A DNA stretch of 64,000 bases from Microbacterium sp. C7(2022) (GCF_028823665.1 NZ_JAPEHV010000005.1:124001-188000), one strand, 5' to 3'; positions 16,503 to 25,623 are shown, numbered from the stretch's first letter. Notes: generated by a model not told the origin, from the sequence alone. Made by a program: numbers and translations.

Positions 16503-17954
16503 ATGACTACCGCAACGACCGCCCCGGCTACCAAGCAGATCGCGATCAACGACATCGGATCCGCTGAGGACTTCCTCGCCGCGGTCGAGAAGACCCTGAA
16601 GTTCTTCAACGACGGTGACCTCATCGAAGGCACCGTGGTGAAGATCGACCGCGACGAGGTTCTCCTCGACGTCGGCTACAAGACCGAGGGTGTCATCCCC
16701 TCGCGCGAACTTTCCATCAAGCACGACGTCGACCCCAACGAGGTCGTCAAGGTCGGCGACCCGGTCGAAGCCCTCGTTCTCCAGAAGGAGGACAAGGAAG
16801 GCCGCCTCATCCTCTCCAAGAAGCGCGCACAGTACGAGCGTGCCTGGGGTGACGTTGAGAAGATCAAGGAGAACGACGGTGTTGTCACCGGTTCGGTCAT
16901 CGAGGTCGTCAAGGGTGGCCTCATCGTTGACATCGGACTCCGTGGCTTCCTCCCCGCATCGCTCATCGAGCTGCGCCGCGTTCGCGACCTGACGCCGTAC
17001 CTCGGCCAGGAGATCGAGGCGAAGATCCTCGAGCTCGACAAGAACCGCAACAACGTCGTGCTCTCGCGCCGCGCTCTGCTCGAGCAGACGCAGTCCGAGT
17101 CGCGCACCACGTTCCTCAACAACCTCCACAAGGGCCAGGTCCGCAAGGGAACCGTCTCGTCGATCGTCAACTTCGGTGCGTTCGTCGACCTCGGTGGCGT
17201 CGACGGTCTCGTCCACGTCTCGGAGCTCTCGTGGAAGCACATCGAGCACGCATCCGAAGTCGTCGAGGTTGGCCAGGAGGTCACCGTCGAGATCCTCGAG
17301 GTCGACCTCGACCGCGAGCGCGTGTCGCTCTCGCTCAAGGCAACGCAGGAAGACCCGTGGCAGGTGTTCGCCCGTACCCACGCGATCGGTCAGGTTGCGC
17401 CCGGTAAGGTCACCAAGCTCGTTCCGTTCGGTGCGTTCGTCCGCGTCGCAGACGGCATCGAGGGCCTCGTGCACATCTCGGAGCTCTCGGGCAAGCACGT
17501 CGAGCTCGCCGAGCAGGTTGTGTCGGTCGGCGAAGAGGTCTTCGTCAAGATCATCGACATCGACCTCGAGCGTCGCCGCATCTCGCTGTCGCTGAAGCAG
17601 GCCAACGAGTCGGTTGACCCCAACGGCACCGAGTTCGACCCGGCCCTGTACGGCATGGTCACCGAGTACGACGAGAACGGCGAGTACAAGTACCCCGAGG
17701 GCTTCGACGCTGAGACCAACCAGTGGAAGGAAGGCTTCGACGAGCAGCGTCTCGCATGGGAAGCCGAGTACGCCGCTGCGCAGGGACGCTGGGAAGCGCA
17801 CAAGGCTGCTGTCGCCAAGGCGATCGAGGCCGAAGCTGCTGCCCCCGCCGTCGAGTCGAACGCATCGTCGTTCACTTCCGACAACAGCTCGTTCGGCACC
17901 CTCGCCGACGACGAGGCTCTCGCGGCACTCCGCGAGAAGCTGTCGGGCCGCTGA
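16503..17954 (+). CDS. rpsA: 30S ribosomal protein S1
   Basis: A 483-residue RNA-binding ribosomal protein made of four S1 (OB-fold) domains starting near residues 38, 122, 210 and 295. Repeats such as GTVVKIDRDEVLLDVGYKTEG, GAFVDLGGVDGLVHVSELSW and GAFVRVADGIEGLVHISELS mark them; a charged Ala/Glu-rich tail follows. Four domains are the norm in actinobacteria, against six in E. coli. The start at 16503 is the one preceded by AAGGACA. Codon use is noticeably more biased than in neighbours, as expected for a highly expressed gene. A strong terminator follows. Confidence 0.96.
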   Translation: MTTATTAPATKQIAINDIGSAEDFLAAVEKTLKFFNDGDLIEGTVVKIDRDEVLLDVGYKTEGVIPSRELSIKHDVDPNEVVKVGDPVEALVLQKEDKEGRLILSKKRAQYERAWGDVEKIKENDGVVTGSVIEVVKGGLIVDIGLRGFLPASLIELRRVRDLTPYLGQEIEAKILELDKNRNNVVLSRRALLEQTQSESRTTFLNNLHKGQVRKGTVSSIVNFGAFVDLGGVDGLVHVSELSWKHIEHASEVVEVGQEVTVEILEVDLDRERVSLSLKATQEDPWQVFARTHAIGQVAPGKVTKLVPFGAFVRVADGIEGLVHISELSGKHVELAEQVVSVGEEVFVKIIDIDLERRRISLSLKQANESVDPNGTEFDPALYGMVTEYDENGEYKYPEGFDAETNQWKEGFDEQRLAWEAEYAAAQGRWEAHKAAVAKAIEAEAAAPAVESNASSFTSDNSSFGTLADDEALAALREKLSGR

Positions 17955-17972
17955 TCTCACAGCACTGAAATT

Positions 17973-18003
17973 GGGCCGGGACCTTCGGGTTCCGGCCCTT
18001 TTT
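17973..18003 (+). terminator. Intrinsic terminator of rpsA
   Basis: An 11-bp stem (17973-17983 with 17988-17998, one G-T pair) closed by the stable TTCG tetraloop and followed by TTTTT. A textbook rho-independent terminator 18 nt after the rpsA stop. Confidence 0.93.
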
Positions 18004-18048
18004 CGTTGCAATCGCACGCCGTGCTCGCGTATCGGTTACCGTCGCTGT

Positions 18049-19719
18049 ATGGCCGTGACGCAGCATCCACCGCGTGCGCGCGGACGCTCATCGACAGGGT
18101 CATTGCTCCATGAGCCCCCGATCGTGGATCGCACGTGGGAACGCGCCGCGATCCTCAATCAGCTCCTGCTGGGTTCGGTGGTCTTCGTCGTCGGCCTGGT
18201 GATCGTTGTCGAGGGATCGGCGCCCAACCCGCCGATGTTCTTCGGGGGTGTCGTTGCCGTGTTCTCCCTGACCGGCGCCACGCTGATCATTCCCTGGAAT
18301 CGCCTGCGATACGGCTGGGTCGCCGTGATCCCCGCGCTCGACATCATCGCGATCGCTCTCATGCGTGTGGCGATGCCCGACAGTGCGATGGGACTGCTCT
18401 GGGTGTTTCCCGCGCTCTGGCTTGCCGGTAGTTTCGGGCTGATCGGTCTGGCTGGGGTCGTCATCGGCGTGACAATGCTCATCGTCTTCCTGGCCCTTAC
18501 CGGGACGACCGGAACGCGCCACGCAACCATCCTGCTGCCGCTGGCGATTCTCGCTGTCGCAGCGACCAGCTACCTCAACACCCGACGTTCACAAGCACAA
18601 CGCTCCTTGCTCGACAAACAGGCGCAACTGCTGCGCGGGGTGCTCGAGCACTCCCGACGTCAAGAACAAGAGGTGACGGAGGTTCTGGATGCCGTCGATT
18701 TCGGCGTCATACGCATCAGTGCCGGCGGCCGCGTGGCCGTAACGAACGAGGCTCACGCGCGTCTGCAGATGGCGACGAATGGGGATGGTGGCGCATCGCA
18801 CGTGCCCGCGTTTCGTGACGATGGCGTGACGCCGCTGCCACTGGCAGAGCTACCCCTTGAACGCGCGCTGCGCGGTGAGGCGTTCGAAAACCAGGTCGTG
18901 TGGTTCGGGGAGGAGCCCGATGCCCGGCAGGCTCTGAGCGTCACCGCGCGTCGCCTCACAGGCAGTGGCGGCAAGAATGTCGGCGCGGTCGTGGTCTCGC
19001 GCGACGTGACCAATGAGCTGAGCGCGCTCCGCGCCCGGGACGAGCTCGTCGCTTCGGTATCGCACGAACTGCGCACCCCACTGACCTCCATCCTGGGGTA
19101 CCTCGACCTTGCGATCGAGAACCCTGAGACCCCTGAGAAGGTGCGCGCGAACCTCGATATCGCTGAACGCAACGCCGAACGTCTGCTGCGGATTGTCGCC
19201 GACATTCTGACAGCGTCGAGTTCGTCGTCGTCGTCGATCGAAGCATCCATCGCCCCGCGTGCGGTGGACGTACGGGAACTGCTCGCGAATGCCGCCGCAG
19301 ACATGGCTACCCATGCCGAGTCTCGCGCGCTCACGATCGACGTCACGGGGTTGGAAGAGGCCACCGCGTGGGCTGATCCGCTCCGGCTTCGACAGGTGGT
19401 CGACAACCTGCTCGCGAACGCGATCCGCTACAACAAGTACGGGGGCACCGTGTACCTCGGGTCGACCACAGACGGGACATCAACATGGCTGCTCGTGCGC
19501 GACACCGGCCCGGGCATCAGCGATGATGATCGGACGAGACTGTTCCAGCGCTACTACAAGGCGGGGGCGGCCCGCCGTACCGGCACCGGCCTCGGTCTGG
19601 CAATCACGCGTGACATCGTGCGTGCTCATGGAGGAGAACTTGGTTTGCACACGTCCGTCGGCGTCGGATCGACGTTCATCGTGAAGATTCCCGCTGCGCC
19701 CATGGAGACGGACGCATGA
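18049..19719 (+). CDS. Membrane sensor histidine kinase
   Basis: The 556-residue kinase has five or six N-terminal membrane helices (about 34-175), a coiled linker, a PAS-like domain (about 205-320) and the kinase core. The phospho-accepting histidine is H339 in ASVSHELRTPLTS; the N box is DNLLANAIRYN near 452-462, the G1 box DTGPGIS near 486 and the G2 box GTGLGLAI near 512. A poly-serine run lies at 391-397. The ATG at 18049 is 6 nt after a -10-like TACCGT (18037-18042), with no Shine-Dalgarno sequence. It overlaps the next membrane protein gene by 4 nt. The likely partner is the convergent OmpR-type regulator at 20903-21649. Confidence 0.92.
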   Translation: MAVTQHPPRARGRSSTGSLLHEPPIVDRTWERAAILNQLLLGSVVFVVGLVIVVEGSAPNPPMFFGGVVAVFSLTGATLIIPWNRLRYGWVAVIPALDIIAIALMRVAMPDSAMGLLWVFPALWLAGSFGLIGLAGVVIGVTMLIVFLALTGTTGTRHATILLPLAILAVAATSYLNTRRSQAQRSLLDKQAQLLRGVLEHSRRQEQEVTEVLDAVDFGVIRISAGGRVAVTNEAHARLQMATNGDGGASHVPAFRDDGVTPLPLAELPLERALRGEAFENQVVWFGEEPDARQALSVTARRLTGSGGKNVGAVVVSRDVTNELSALRARDELVASVSHELRTPLTSILGYLDLAIENPETPEKVRANLDIAERNAERLLRIVADILTASSSSSSSIEASIAPRAVDVRELLANAAADMATHAESRALTIDVTGLEEATAWADPLRLRQVVDNLLANAIRYNKYGGTVYLGSTTDGTSTWLLVRDTGPGISDDDRTRLFQRYYKAGAARRTGTGLGLAITRDIVRAHGGELGLHTSVGVGSTFIVKIPAAPMETDA

Positions 19720-20924
19720 TGGCCGACATGGATGCCTTCTCCGTCTACGTGATGGTGGCGCTCGTGGTCAACGTCTGCGGCATCATCTTCATCGTCGAGA
19801 CCCTGTTGCGGCGCGATGGCGGGTCGGGGCGGATCTGGTCGCTCAGCTTTCTCGCGTCGATGCTGATGACGATTTCGTATGTGATCTGGTACGCACTGGA
19901 CGGTGCCTGGTGGGCGGTGGCCGTCGGCAACGGTGCGGTGGTCGCCGCGGGTGGCTTGCTGTGGCTCGGCTCTCGGCACTACAACGGTCGGCACACAGCG
20001 TGGGCCATGTGGTGCGTCATCGCCGCGGTAGCGGTGTGTATCGGGTCGGTCGCTGTGGCGGGCCCGGATGGTGGCGACTGGGCCGGCGCCATCTGGATGT
20101 TCGTCGGCGTATTCGCCTTCAGCGCGTTGGGAGCGATCGAGTGCGCCCGCGGAAGTATCGCTGCCCAGCGCACCGCGTGGATTCTTGCGGGCGTTCTCGT
20201 TGTGCAGTTCCTTTACTTTGTTGCGCGCACGTCCGCGTTCATCAGTTCGGGCCCCGACAGTTCGCTGTTCGACATGTGGTTCGGCACCACGAATACCGGA
20301 ATGCTCACCGTGATCGTCAGCATCGTCGCGTTGTCGGTGACCTCGGTGCTGCGTGCCGCGCGTGCACCCGTGAGGGGATACGAAGGGGTGCGCACCGCGC
20401 GTGCCGCGGGTGACGACATCCTGTCCTCTGAGGACTTTCGATCGGCAGTCGACTCGCTGTGTGCGCGCGCGGCCGTGCGCGGCGAACTCGTGGGCGTGAT
20501 CAGTGTGAAAGTCGGCGATTTGGATCAGATCTCCACGGCTTTCGGGAGTGACGTCGTCCGCACCATCACGGGCGTATGGACGGGCGGCATCCGCGCGCAT
20601 GCGCCGAGCAATGCGCTCGTCGGCGGCGACGGTCCGCCGATGATGTCGGTTGGCGTGCTCGTGGTGTCGCCCGCGGAAGCCCGCCGGCAGGCGGGGGCCA
20701 TCTACCGCGGCCTGTTCGACGACCTCGGCTCGGTCAGTGGGGGAGTGATTCCCGTGCTGGGGGTGGGCGTCGGGTTGAGCAGTACGGCGGGTTTCGACGC
20801 CGGTGCGCTGATCGCTCTGGCCGAATCAGCGGCGGAAGAAGCATCCCGAAGCATCGAAAGCTCCGTGCTGATCGGTGGAGAAGACGCGAGTGTGGCCGCG
20901 GACTACCCGGGCGTCAAGCGATAA
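19716..20924 (+). CDS. Membrane protein with degenerate GGDEF-like domain
   Basis: A 402-residue protein. The first about 215 residues form roughly six or seven membrane helices. The rest resembles a GGDEF domain: VGDLDQISTAFGSD (267-279) aligns with the metal/nucleotide strand, GGDG at 303-306 with the active loop, and PVLGVGVGLS plus an Ala-rich helix near 368 with the C-terminal half. The last two catalytic-loop residues (E-F) are replaced by G-P and the usual second aspartate context is lost, so c-di-GMP synthesis is unlikely. It is coupled to the histidine kinase by ATGA overlap and overlaps the convergent regulator gene by 22 nt. Probably a sensory or GTP-binding partner of that system. 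Confidence 0.75.
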   Translation: MMADMDAFSVYVMVALVVNVCGIIFIVETLLRRDGGSGRIWSLSFLASMLMTISYVIWYALDGAWWAVAVGNGAVVAAGGLLWLGSRHYNGRHTAWAMWCVIAAVAVCIGSVAVAGPDGGDWAGAIWMFVGVFAFSALGAIECARGSIAAQRTAWILAGVLVVQFLYFVARTSAFISSGPDSSLFDMWFGTTNTGMLTVIVSIVALSVTSVLRAARAPVRGYEGVRTARAAGDDILSSEDFRSAVDSLCARAAVRGELVGVISVKVGDLDQISTAFGSDVVRTITGVWTGGIRAHAPSNALVGGDGPPMMSVGVLVVSPAEARRQAGAIYRGLFDDLGSVSGGVIPVLGVGVGLSSTAGFDAGALIALAESAAEEASRSIESSVLIGGEDASVAADYPGVKR

Positions 20925-21649
20925 CCGACACCTCGTACGGTCTCGATCCACCGCGGTTCAGACGGCGACTCGCCGAGTTTTCGGCGCAGGTTCGCCACGT
21001 GGACCTCGATGGCGCGCGCATCGCTCTCGCTGACGTACTCGATGCCGGTGTACTGCTCGCCGCGCAGCATGAGTGCCAATTCGGACTTGCTGCGCACTCG
21101 TCGGCCGGATTCGAGCAGGTCGGCCATGATGTCGAATTCGCTCCGCGTCAGATCGACGTCGCGGTCATCGATCGTGACCACCCGTGTGGCCTTGCTCAGC
21201 CGCAGACCGCCGTGATTGAGCACCGGGTCGCCCGCTGACACGGGGGCAGGCGCTTCGGTGGGCGTCGCATCGACATGCTGGCGCGGGCGGCGGAGCATGG
21301 CATCGATGCGGGCGCGCAACTCGCGCGGACGGAACGGCTTCGCGACGTAGTCATCGGCGCCGGCCTCGAGCCCCTGCAGGGCGTCGATTTCTTCGGTGCG
21401 GGCGCTCAGCATGACAATGTACGTCGAGCTCTCGGAGCGAATGCGCTTGGCCGCCTCGAAGCCGTCCATGCCGGGCATGTTGACATCGAGCGTCGTGACC
21501 AGGGGGCGATGCGTCCGCACGAGCTCGATCCCTTCGGCGCCCGTTTCGGCACCGTACACCTCGAAGCCCGCCTGTTCGAGCACAGCCATCAACAGGGAAC
21601 GGATGTCTTGCTCATCCTCGATGACGACCGCCGTGCGCGTGGCGTCCAT
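20903..21649 (-). CDS. OmpR/PhoB-family response regulator
   Basis: A 248-residue two-component regulator. The receiver domain contains VVIEDEQDI at the start, the phospho-accepting D55 in LDVNMPGMDG and K104 in DYVAKPF. A linker of about 35 residues leads to a winged-helix DNA-binding domain ending in EVHVANLRRKLGE and the terminal VRGVGYRL. The start at 21649 is chosen for the GGGAGG Shine-Dalgarno sequence 8 nt upstream; a -10-like TAGCAT lies at 21702-21707 on the minus strand. Convergent with, and overlapping, the degenerate GGDEF gene, so likely functionally tied to the adjacent kinase. Confidence 0.92.
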   Translation of the reverse strand: MDATRTAVVIEDEQDIRSLLMAVLEQAGFEVYGAETGAEGIELVRTHRPLVTTLDVNMPGMDGFEAAKRIRSESSTYIVMLSARTEEIDALQGLEAGADDYVAKPFRPRELRARIDAMLRRPRQHVDATPTEAPAPVSAGDPVLNHGGLRLSKATRVVTIDDRDVDLTRSEFDIMADLLESGRRVRSKSELALMLRGEQYTGIEYVSESDARAIEVHVANLRRKLGESPSEPRWIETVRGVGYRLTPG

Positions 21650-22073
21650 GGGTGCACCCTCCCGCTCCGGCAGGATCGACTCCCATGCCGGATCGACCGT
21701 CATGCTACCCCAGAGAGCCGACTCGAAATTGCGTCGGGTAGCGGTCATGGGTGCGGAACCTGTCGACGTACGAGCATGTGAGGGGTGAGTGAGGCGGCAG
21801 TCCCCCCAAGAGCTGCCGCCCCACCACGCTGACCACGACGCCGCGTGCACCGCGGAGTTGATGTGCGGCGCGACTCCCCGGTGACGAGGATCACCCAGTC
21901 TTGCGACTCGGGATGGGTGACCATCGTCCGCCTCCCCAGACTTTGTTGATGCGGTTTCGTGGTGTTCTTTTCGGGTTACTTCGAGCGTAGGTGCGGGTGC
22001 TCAAGGTAACCTCAGGCGAGTCTCAGGACGTGCCAAGGTTCATGCGCGGCCACACACGTGGCATCCTCGATCC
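21650..22073. other. 424-bp intergenic region with repeats
   Basis: No gene recognised. The first 60 nt are the leader of the response regulator and contain two direct copies of GGATCGAC (21673-21680 and 21690-21697). Beyond about 21780 lie an 8-bp hairpin GGCGGCAG/CTGCCGCC (21793-21800 and 21813-21820), a 7-bp inverted repeat TCACCCA/TGGGTGA (21891-21897 and 21914-21920) and a less GC-rich stretch near 21940-21970. The coaE promoter must also be here. An unannotated small RNA is possible but not shown. Confidence 0.5.
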
Positions 22074-22676
22074 ATGACACTCGTGGCGCTCACCGGGGGA
22101 ATCGCCTCAGGCAAATCGACGATCTCTGGTCTGTTGGCTGAGAGGGGCGCGGTCATCGTCGACGCCGACCAGATCGTGCGTGACGTCCAATCACCCGGTT
22201 CTGCGGTGCTGGCGCGCATCGTCGATGAGTTCGGTGAGCGGATGCTTCGCCCCGACGGATCCCTCGACCGTGCCCAACTGGGAGCGCGCGTCTTCGGGGA
22301 CGACGCGGCGATCGCGCGGCTGAATGGCATTGTGCATCCCGCCGTTCGTGAAGAATCCGCGCGTCGCTTCGCGGACGCTTTCGCGGCCAATCCCGACGCG
22401 GTGGTGGTCTATGACGTGCCGCTGCTCGTGGAAGCTCGGGTCGATGACCCGTGGGATCTTGTGGTGGTGGCGCACGCCCCCGCAGCCCTGCGCCGCGAGC
22501 GGCTCATCACCCTGCGGGGGATGGCGGCAGGGGAAGCGGATGCTCGGATCGCCGCGCAAGCCTCTGACGAGCAGCGCCTGGCGATCGCTGACATCGTGAT
22601 TGACACGACGGGTGACCTGGCGACGACCGAGACGCAGGTGGACCAGTTGTGGGCCGAGATCGCGCGACGTTCCTGA
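22074..22676 (+). CDS. coaE: Dephospho-CoA kinase
   Basis: Last step of coenzyme A synthesis: phosphorylates the ribose 3'-hydroxyl of dephospho-CoA. A 200-residue P-loop kinase with Walker A GGIASGKS at residues 8-15, [11 protein letters not shown] near 28 (substrate-binding Asp), [10 protein letters not shown] near 84 and [11 protein letters not shown] near 107. Length matches the single-domain enzyme. No clear Shine-Dalgarno sequence before the ATG. It lies 40 nt upstream of uvrB, a frequent order in actinobacteria. Confidence 0.95.
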   Translation: MTLVALTGGIASGKSTISGLLAERGAVIVDADQIVRDVQSPGSAVLARIVDEFGERMLRPDGSLDRAQLGARVFGDDAAIARLNGIVHPAVREESARRFADAFAANPDAVVVYDVPLLVEARVDDPWDLVVVAHAPAALRRERLITLRGMAAGEADARIAAQASDEQRLAIADIVIDTTGDLATTETQVDQLWAEIARRS

Positions 22677-22716
22677 TCTCGCGCCGAGTGTCGGAGCCCC
22701 ACCGTACGCTGGTGGG

Positions 22717-24798
22717 ATGCAACCCACACGGTCGGTGCGCCCCTTCGAGGTCATCAGCGAGTACGAGCCATCGGGCGATCAGCCGCAGGCGATCGCGGAG
22801 CTCTCCGCGCGCATCAACGCGGGCGAGACGGATGTGGTTCTGCTCGGTGCGACGGGAACGGGTAAGTCGGCGACCACGGCGTGGTTGATCGAGGCGGTGC
22901 AGCGCCCCACCTTGGTACTCGCTCACAACAAGACGCTGGCGGCCCAACTGGCGAACGAGTTTCGCGAGTTGATGCCGAACAACGCCGTCGAGTACTTCGT
23001 GAGCTACTACGACTACTACCAGCCAGAGGCGTACGTTCCGCAGACAGATACCTTCATCGAGAAGGATTCCTCGGTCAACGCCGAAGTCGAGCGGCTGCGG
23101 CACTCGACCACGAACTCCCTCCTCAGCCGGCGCGACGTCGTCGTGGTGAGCACGGTGTCGTGTATCTACGGGTTGGGGGCGCCGGAGGAATACCTGCGGG
23201 CCATGGTCGCTCTGCAGGTCGGCGAGCGATATGACCGCGATGCGCTGATCCGCAAGTTCATCGCCATGCAGTACAACCGGAACGACGTCGACTTCTCGCG
23301 CGGAAACTTCCGTGTGCGCGGCGACACCATCGAGATCATTCCGGTGTACGAGGAGTTCGCGATCCGCATCGAGCTCTTCGGGGATGAGATCGAGGCGCTT
23401 TACACCCTGCATCCCCTCACCGGTGAAGTCATCCAGAAGATGGAATCGGTTCCGATCTTCCCCGCGTCGCACTACGTTGCCGCTACCGACACCGTGCAAC
23501 GGGCGATCGGCACGATTGAGGACGAACTCGGGGAGCGGTTGAAGGAACTCGAAACGCAGAACAAGCTTCTCGAAGCGCAGCGGCTGCGCATGCGTACGAC
23601 CTTCGACCTCGAGATGCTTCAACAACTCGGGTTCTGCTCGGGAATCGAGAACTACTCGCGCCACTTGGATGGTCGATCGGCCGGACAACCCCCGCACACG
23701 CTGCTCGACTTCTTTCCGGATGACTTCCTCATGGTCATCGATGAGTCGCACGTCACTGTTCCGCAGATCGGTGCGATGTATGAGGGGGATGCTTCGCGCA
23801 AACGCACGCTCGTCGAGCACGGGTTTCGACTGCCCAGTGCCATGGACAATCGGCCGCTTCGGTGGGACGAGTTCAAAGAGCGCGTCGGCCAGACCGTGTA
23901 CCTGTCGGCCACGCCTGGGCGCTACGAAATGGGTATCGCCGATGGGGTGGTCGAGCAGATCATCCGCCCGACCGGTCTGGTCGACCCGGAGATCATCGTC
24001 AAGCCGTCCAAGGGACAGATTGATGATCTGCTCGAAGAGATTCGGGTCCGTGCCGCGCGCGATGAACGTGTGCTCGTCACCACGCTGACCAAGAAGATGG
24101 CGGAAGAGCTCACCGACTTCCTTGGTGAGCACGGCGTGCGGGTGCGCTACCTGCACTCCGACGTCGATACTCTTCGTCGCGTCGAACTGCTGAGTGAACT
24201 GCGGGCCGGCGTCTATGACGTCCTCGTGGGCATCAACTTGCTGCGCGAAGGTCTCGACCTGCCCGAAGTGTCGTTGGTGTCGATCCTGGATGCCGATAAG
24301 GAAGGCTTCCTGCGCAGCGGAACATCCTTGATTCAGACGATCGGGCGCGCGGCGCGAAACGTCTCGGGCCAAGTGCACATGTACGCCGACACGATGACCG
24401 ACTCCATGCGAAATGCGATCGAGGAGACCGACCGTCGCCGAGAAAAGCAGATCGCCTACAACGCTGAGCATGGCATCGACCCGCAACCCCTGCGGAAGAA
24501 GATCGCTGACATCACCGAGGTGCTCGCTCGAGAAGCATCCGACACGCGCGATCTGCTGTCGCGCAAGGATTCTGCGAAGACCAAGTCGGGCCGTGGGAAG
24601 TCGCCGACGCCGCAACTGCGGCGCGAGGGGATTGCGGCAGAAGGGGCTCAGCAGCTACAGGAGACGATCGCCGATCTCAGCGACCAGATGCTCGCCGCCG
24701 CGTCGGAGTTGAAGTTCGAGTTGGCCGCGCGTCTGCGTGACGAGGTCCAGGACCTCAAGAAAGAGTTGCGTGCGATGGAGCGAGCGGGGCACGCCTGA
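22717..24798 (+). CDS. uvrB: Excinuclease ABC subunit B
   Basis: Damage-verifying helicase of nucleotide excision repair. 693 residues, with Walker [15 protein letters not shown] near residue 44, the DNA-inserting beta-hairpin region [12 protein letters not shown] near 98, Walker B-type DESHVTVPQ near 344 and helicase motif [11 protein letters not shown] near 541. A C-terminal UVR domain ([14 protein letters not shown]) binds UvrC. The ATG at 22717 lies 6 nt after a -10-like TACGCT (22705-22710) without a Shine-Dalgarno sequence, so it is probably leaderless. uvrA and uvrC follow 3 kb downstream. Confidence 0.97.
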   Translation: MQPTRSVRPFEVISEYEPSGDQPQAIAELSARINAGETDVVLLGATGTGKSATTAWLIEAVQRPTLVLAHNKTLAAQLANEFRELMPNNAVEYFVSYYDYYQPEAYVPQTDTFIEKDSSVNAEVERLRHSTTNSLLSRRDVVVVSTVSCIYGLGAPEEYLRAMVALQVGERYDRDALIRKFIAMQYNRNDVDFSRGNFRVRGDTIEIIPVYEEFAIRIELFGDEIEALYTLHPLTGEVIQKMESVPIFPASHYVAATDTVQRAIGTIEDELGERLKELETQNKLLEAQRLRMRTTFDLEMLQQLGFCSGIENYSRHLDGRSAGQPPHTLLDFFPDDFLMVIDESHVTVPQIGAMYEGDASRKRTLVEHGFRLPSAMDNRPLRWDEFKERVGQTVYLSATPGRYEMGIADGVVEQIIRPTGLVDPEIIVKPSKGQIDDLLEEIRVRAARDERVLVTTLTKKMAEELTDFLGEHGVRVRYLHSDVDTLRRVELLSELRAGVYDVLVGINLLREGLDLPEVSLVSILDADKEGFLRSGTSLIQTIGRAARNVSGQVHMYADTMTDSMRNAIEETDRRREKQIAYNAEHGIDPQPLRKKIADITEVLAREASDTRDLLSRKDSAKTKSGRGKSPTPQLRREGIAAEGAQQLQETIADLSDQMLAAASELKFELAARLRDEVQDLKKELRAMERAGHA

Positions 24799-24802
24799 CC
24801 GG

Positions 24803-25048
24803 TCATGGGCAGTGCATGATCGGCTTGTCGCGTGAGCGATCGAAGGTGTGGGCCGTGATGGCCTGACCGCACAGCGGGCACGGTCGTTCCGCGCGTTCGG
24901 AGGCCGTGGGTGGCGGTGTGGTCTCATACGGTCCCACGGACGCCGGACCGGCAACGCGGATCAGCGAAGCGTTCGCCCACGCGTACCAGCCACCGGCGGC
25001 CTTGATGCGCTGACGCAGGGGGAGGCGGGTGGGGTTGTCATCGGCCAT
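24803..25048 (-). CDS. Small zinc-ribbon-like protein, function unknown
   Basis: An 81-residue protein with a basic N terminus, a conserved-looking block GGWYAWANASLIRVAGPAS and a C-terminal cysteine set: CPLC near residue 58 and HCP at the very end, which together with histidines could bind zinc. Its ATG (25048) directly abuts a 22-nt palindrome that also precedes the OhrR-like regulator, so it is probably controlled by that protein. No Shine-Dalgarno sequence precedes it. A longer frame from 25111 would run through the operator and is less likely. Confidence 0.68.
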   Translation of the reverse strand: MADDNPTRLPLRQRIKAAGGWYAWANASLIRVAGPASVGPYETTPPPTASERAERPCPLCGQAITAHTFDRSRDKPIMHCP

Positions 25049-25070
25049 ATTCGTTAGTGTACTAATGAAT
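25049..25070. promoter_or_regulatory. Operator-like palindrome between the zinc-ribbon gene and marR
   Basis: Arms ATTCGTTAGT (25049-25058) and ACTAATGAAT (25061-25070) around the centre GT pair at 9 of 10 positions; the core is TTAGT-GT-ACTAA. A further inverted copy, ACTAACG (25076-25082), pairs with CGTTAGT (25052-25058). The AT-rich site sits between divergent genes, as autoregulated MarR operators do. Confidence 0.68.
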
Positions 25071-25095
25071 AGGGAACTAACGATACGATCGTGCG

Positions 25096-25548
25096 ATGAC
25101 GACGGAAGCATCCTCAGCCGATCTGCTCGCGCTCGACAATCAGGTGTGCTTCGCGATCGTCACCGCTGCCCGCAACGTGGTGTCGATCTACCGGCCGATT
25201 TTGGAACCGCTGGGCCTGACGCATCCGCAGTACCTCGTCATGCTCGCGCTGTGGGAGCAGTCACCGCGTTCGCAGCGGGAGCTTGCTGATGAGCTCGCAC
25301 TGGATCCTGCCACGCTGTCTCCTCTGGTCAAGCGGCTCCAAGCCCAAGGGCTGATCGCGCGCGAACGGCGGCACGAAGACGAGCGCGTGATCGACGTGCG
25401 CGTCACTGAGAAAGGCGCGGCACTCCGCGCGCGTGCGCTCATGGTGCCCGCGCAGGTCATGGAGCGGGTGGGGGCCGACGAACATGCGCTGCGAGCGCTC
25501 CGGGACGCGCTCGCACCGTTCTCGGGGGCGCGGACTCAGTTCCCCTGA
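25096..25548 (+). CDS. MarR-family regulator, OhrR-like (redox-sensing cysteine)
   Basis: A 150-residue winged-helix repressor. LDNQVCFAIVTAARN at residues 13-27 places a cysteine at position 18, equivalent to the peroxide-reactive cysteine of OhrR proteins. YLVMLALWEQSPRSQRELADEL and LSPLVKRLQAQGLIARERRHEDER form the DNA-binding wing and recognition helix. It should dissociate from DNA on oxidation by organic hydroperoxides. The usual target gene, ohr, is not adjacent; instead it is divergent from a small zinc-ribbon gene across a 22-nt palindrome. A short hairpin GGCACG/CGTGCC (25551-25566) follows the stop. Confidence 0.88.
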   Translation: MTTEASSADLLALDNQVCFAIVTAARNVVSIYRPILEPLGLTHPQYLVMLALWEQSPRSQRELADELALDPATLSPLVKRLQAQGLIARERRHEDERVIDVRVTEKGAALRARALMVPAQVMERVGADEHALRALRDALAPFSGARTQFP

Positions 25549-25594
25549 CAGGCACGTGCGCGTGCCCGCTGTGCATGAGGGCTTTCTCATTTCC

Positions 25595-25623
25595 TTTGCG
25601 TGGGCGGGTCGGAAACCTAGGCT
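25595..25623 (+). promoter_or_regulatory. Candidate promoter of the 5'-nucleotidase gene
   Basis: TTTGCG (25595-25600) and TAGGCT (25618-25623) are separated by 17 nt. Transcription would start near 25630, leaving a leader of about 84 nt ending in GAGAGGA before the ATG at 25714. Confidence 0.5.

Noticed and set aside
16380..18017. Long minus-strand open frame opposite rpsA
   Set aside because: Leu/Asp/Val-rich complement of the highly biased rpsA codons. It runs through the rpsA terminator and leader, which a real gene would not.
17614..18048. In-frame extension of the histidine kinase gene upstream into rpsA
   Set aside because: The extension is out of frame with rpsA, crosses its terminator and would be a Ser/Arg/Thr-rich shadow. 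The start at 18049 is supported by the -10 box 6 nt upstream and by the protein layout.
22507..24615. Long minus-strand open frame opposite uvrB
   Set aside because: Same explanation: a shadow of uvrB codon usage, with no start signal and no recognisable motif.
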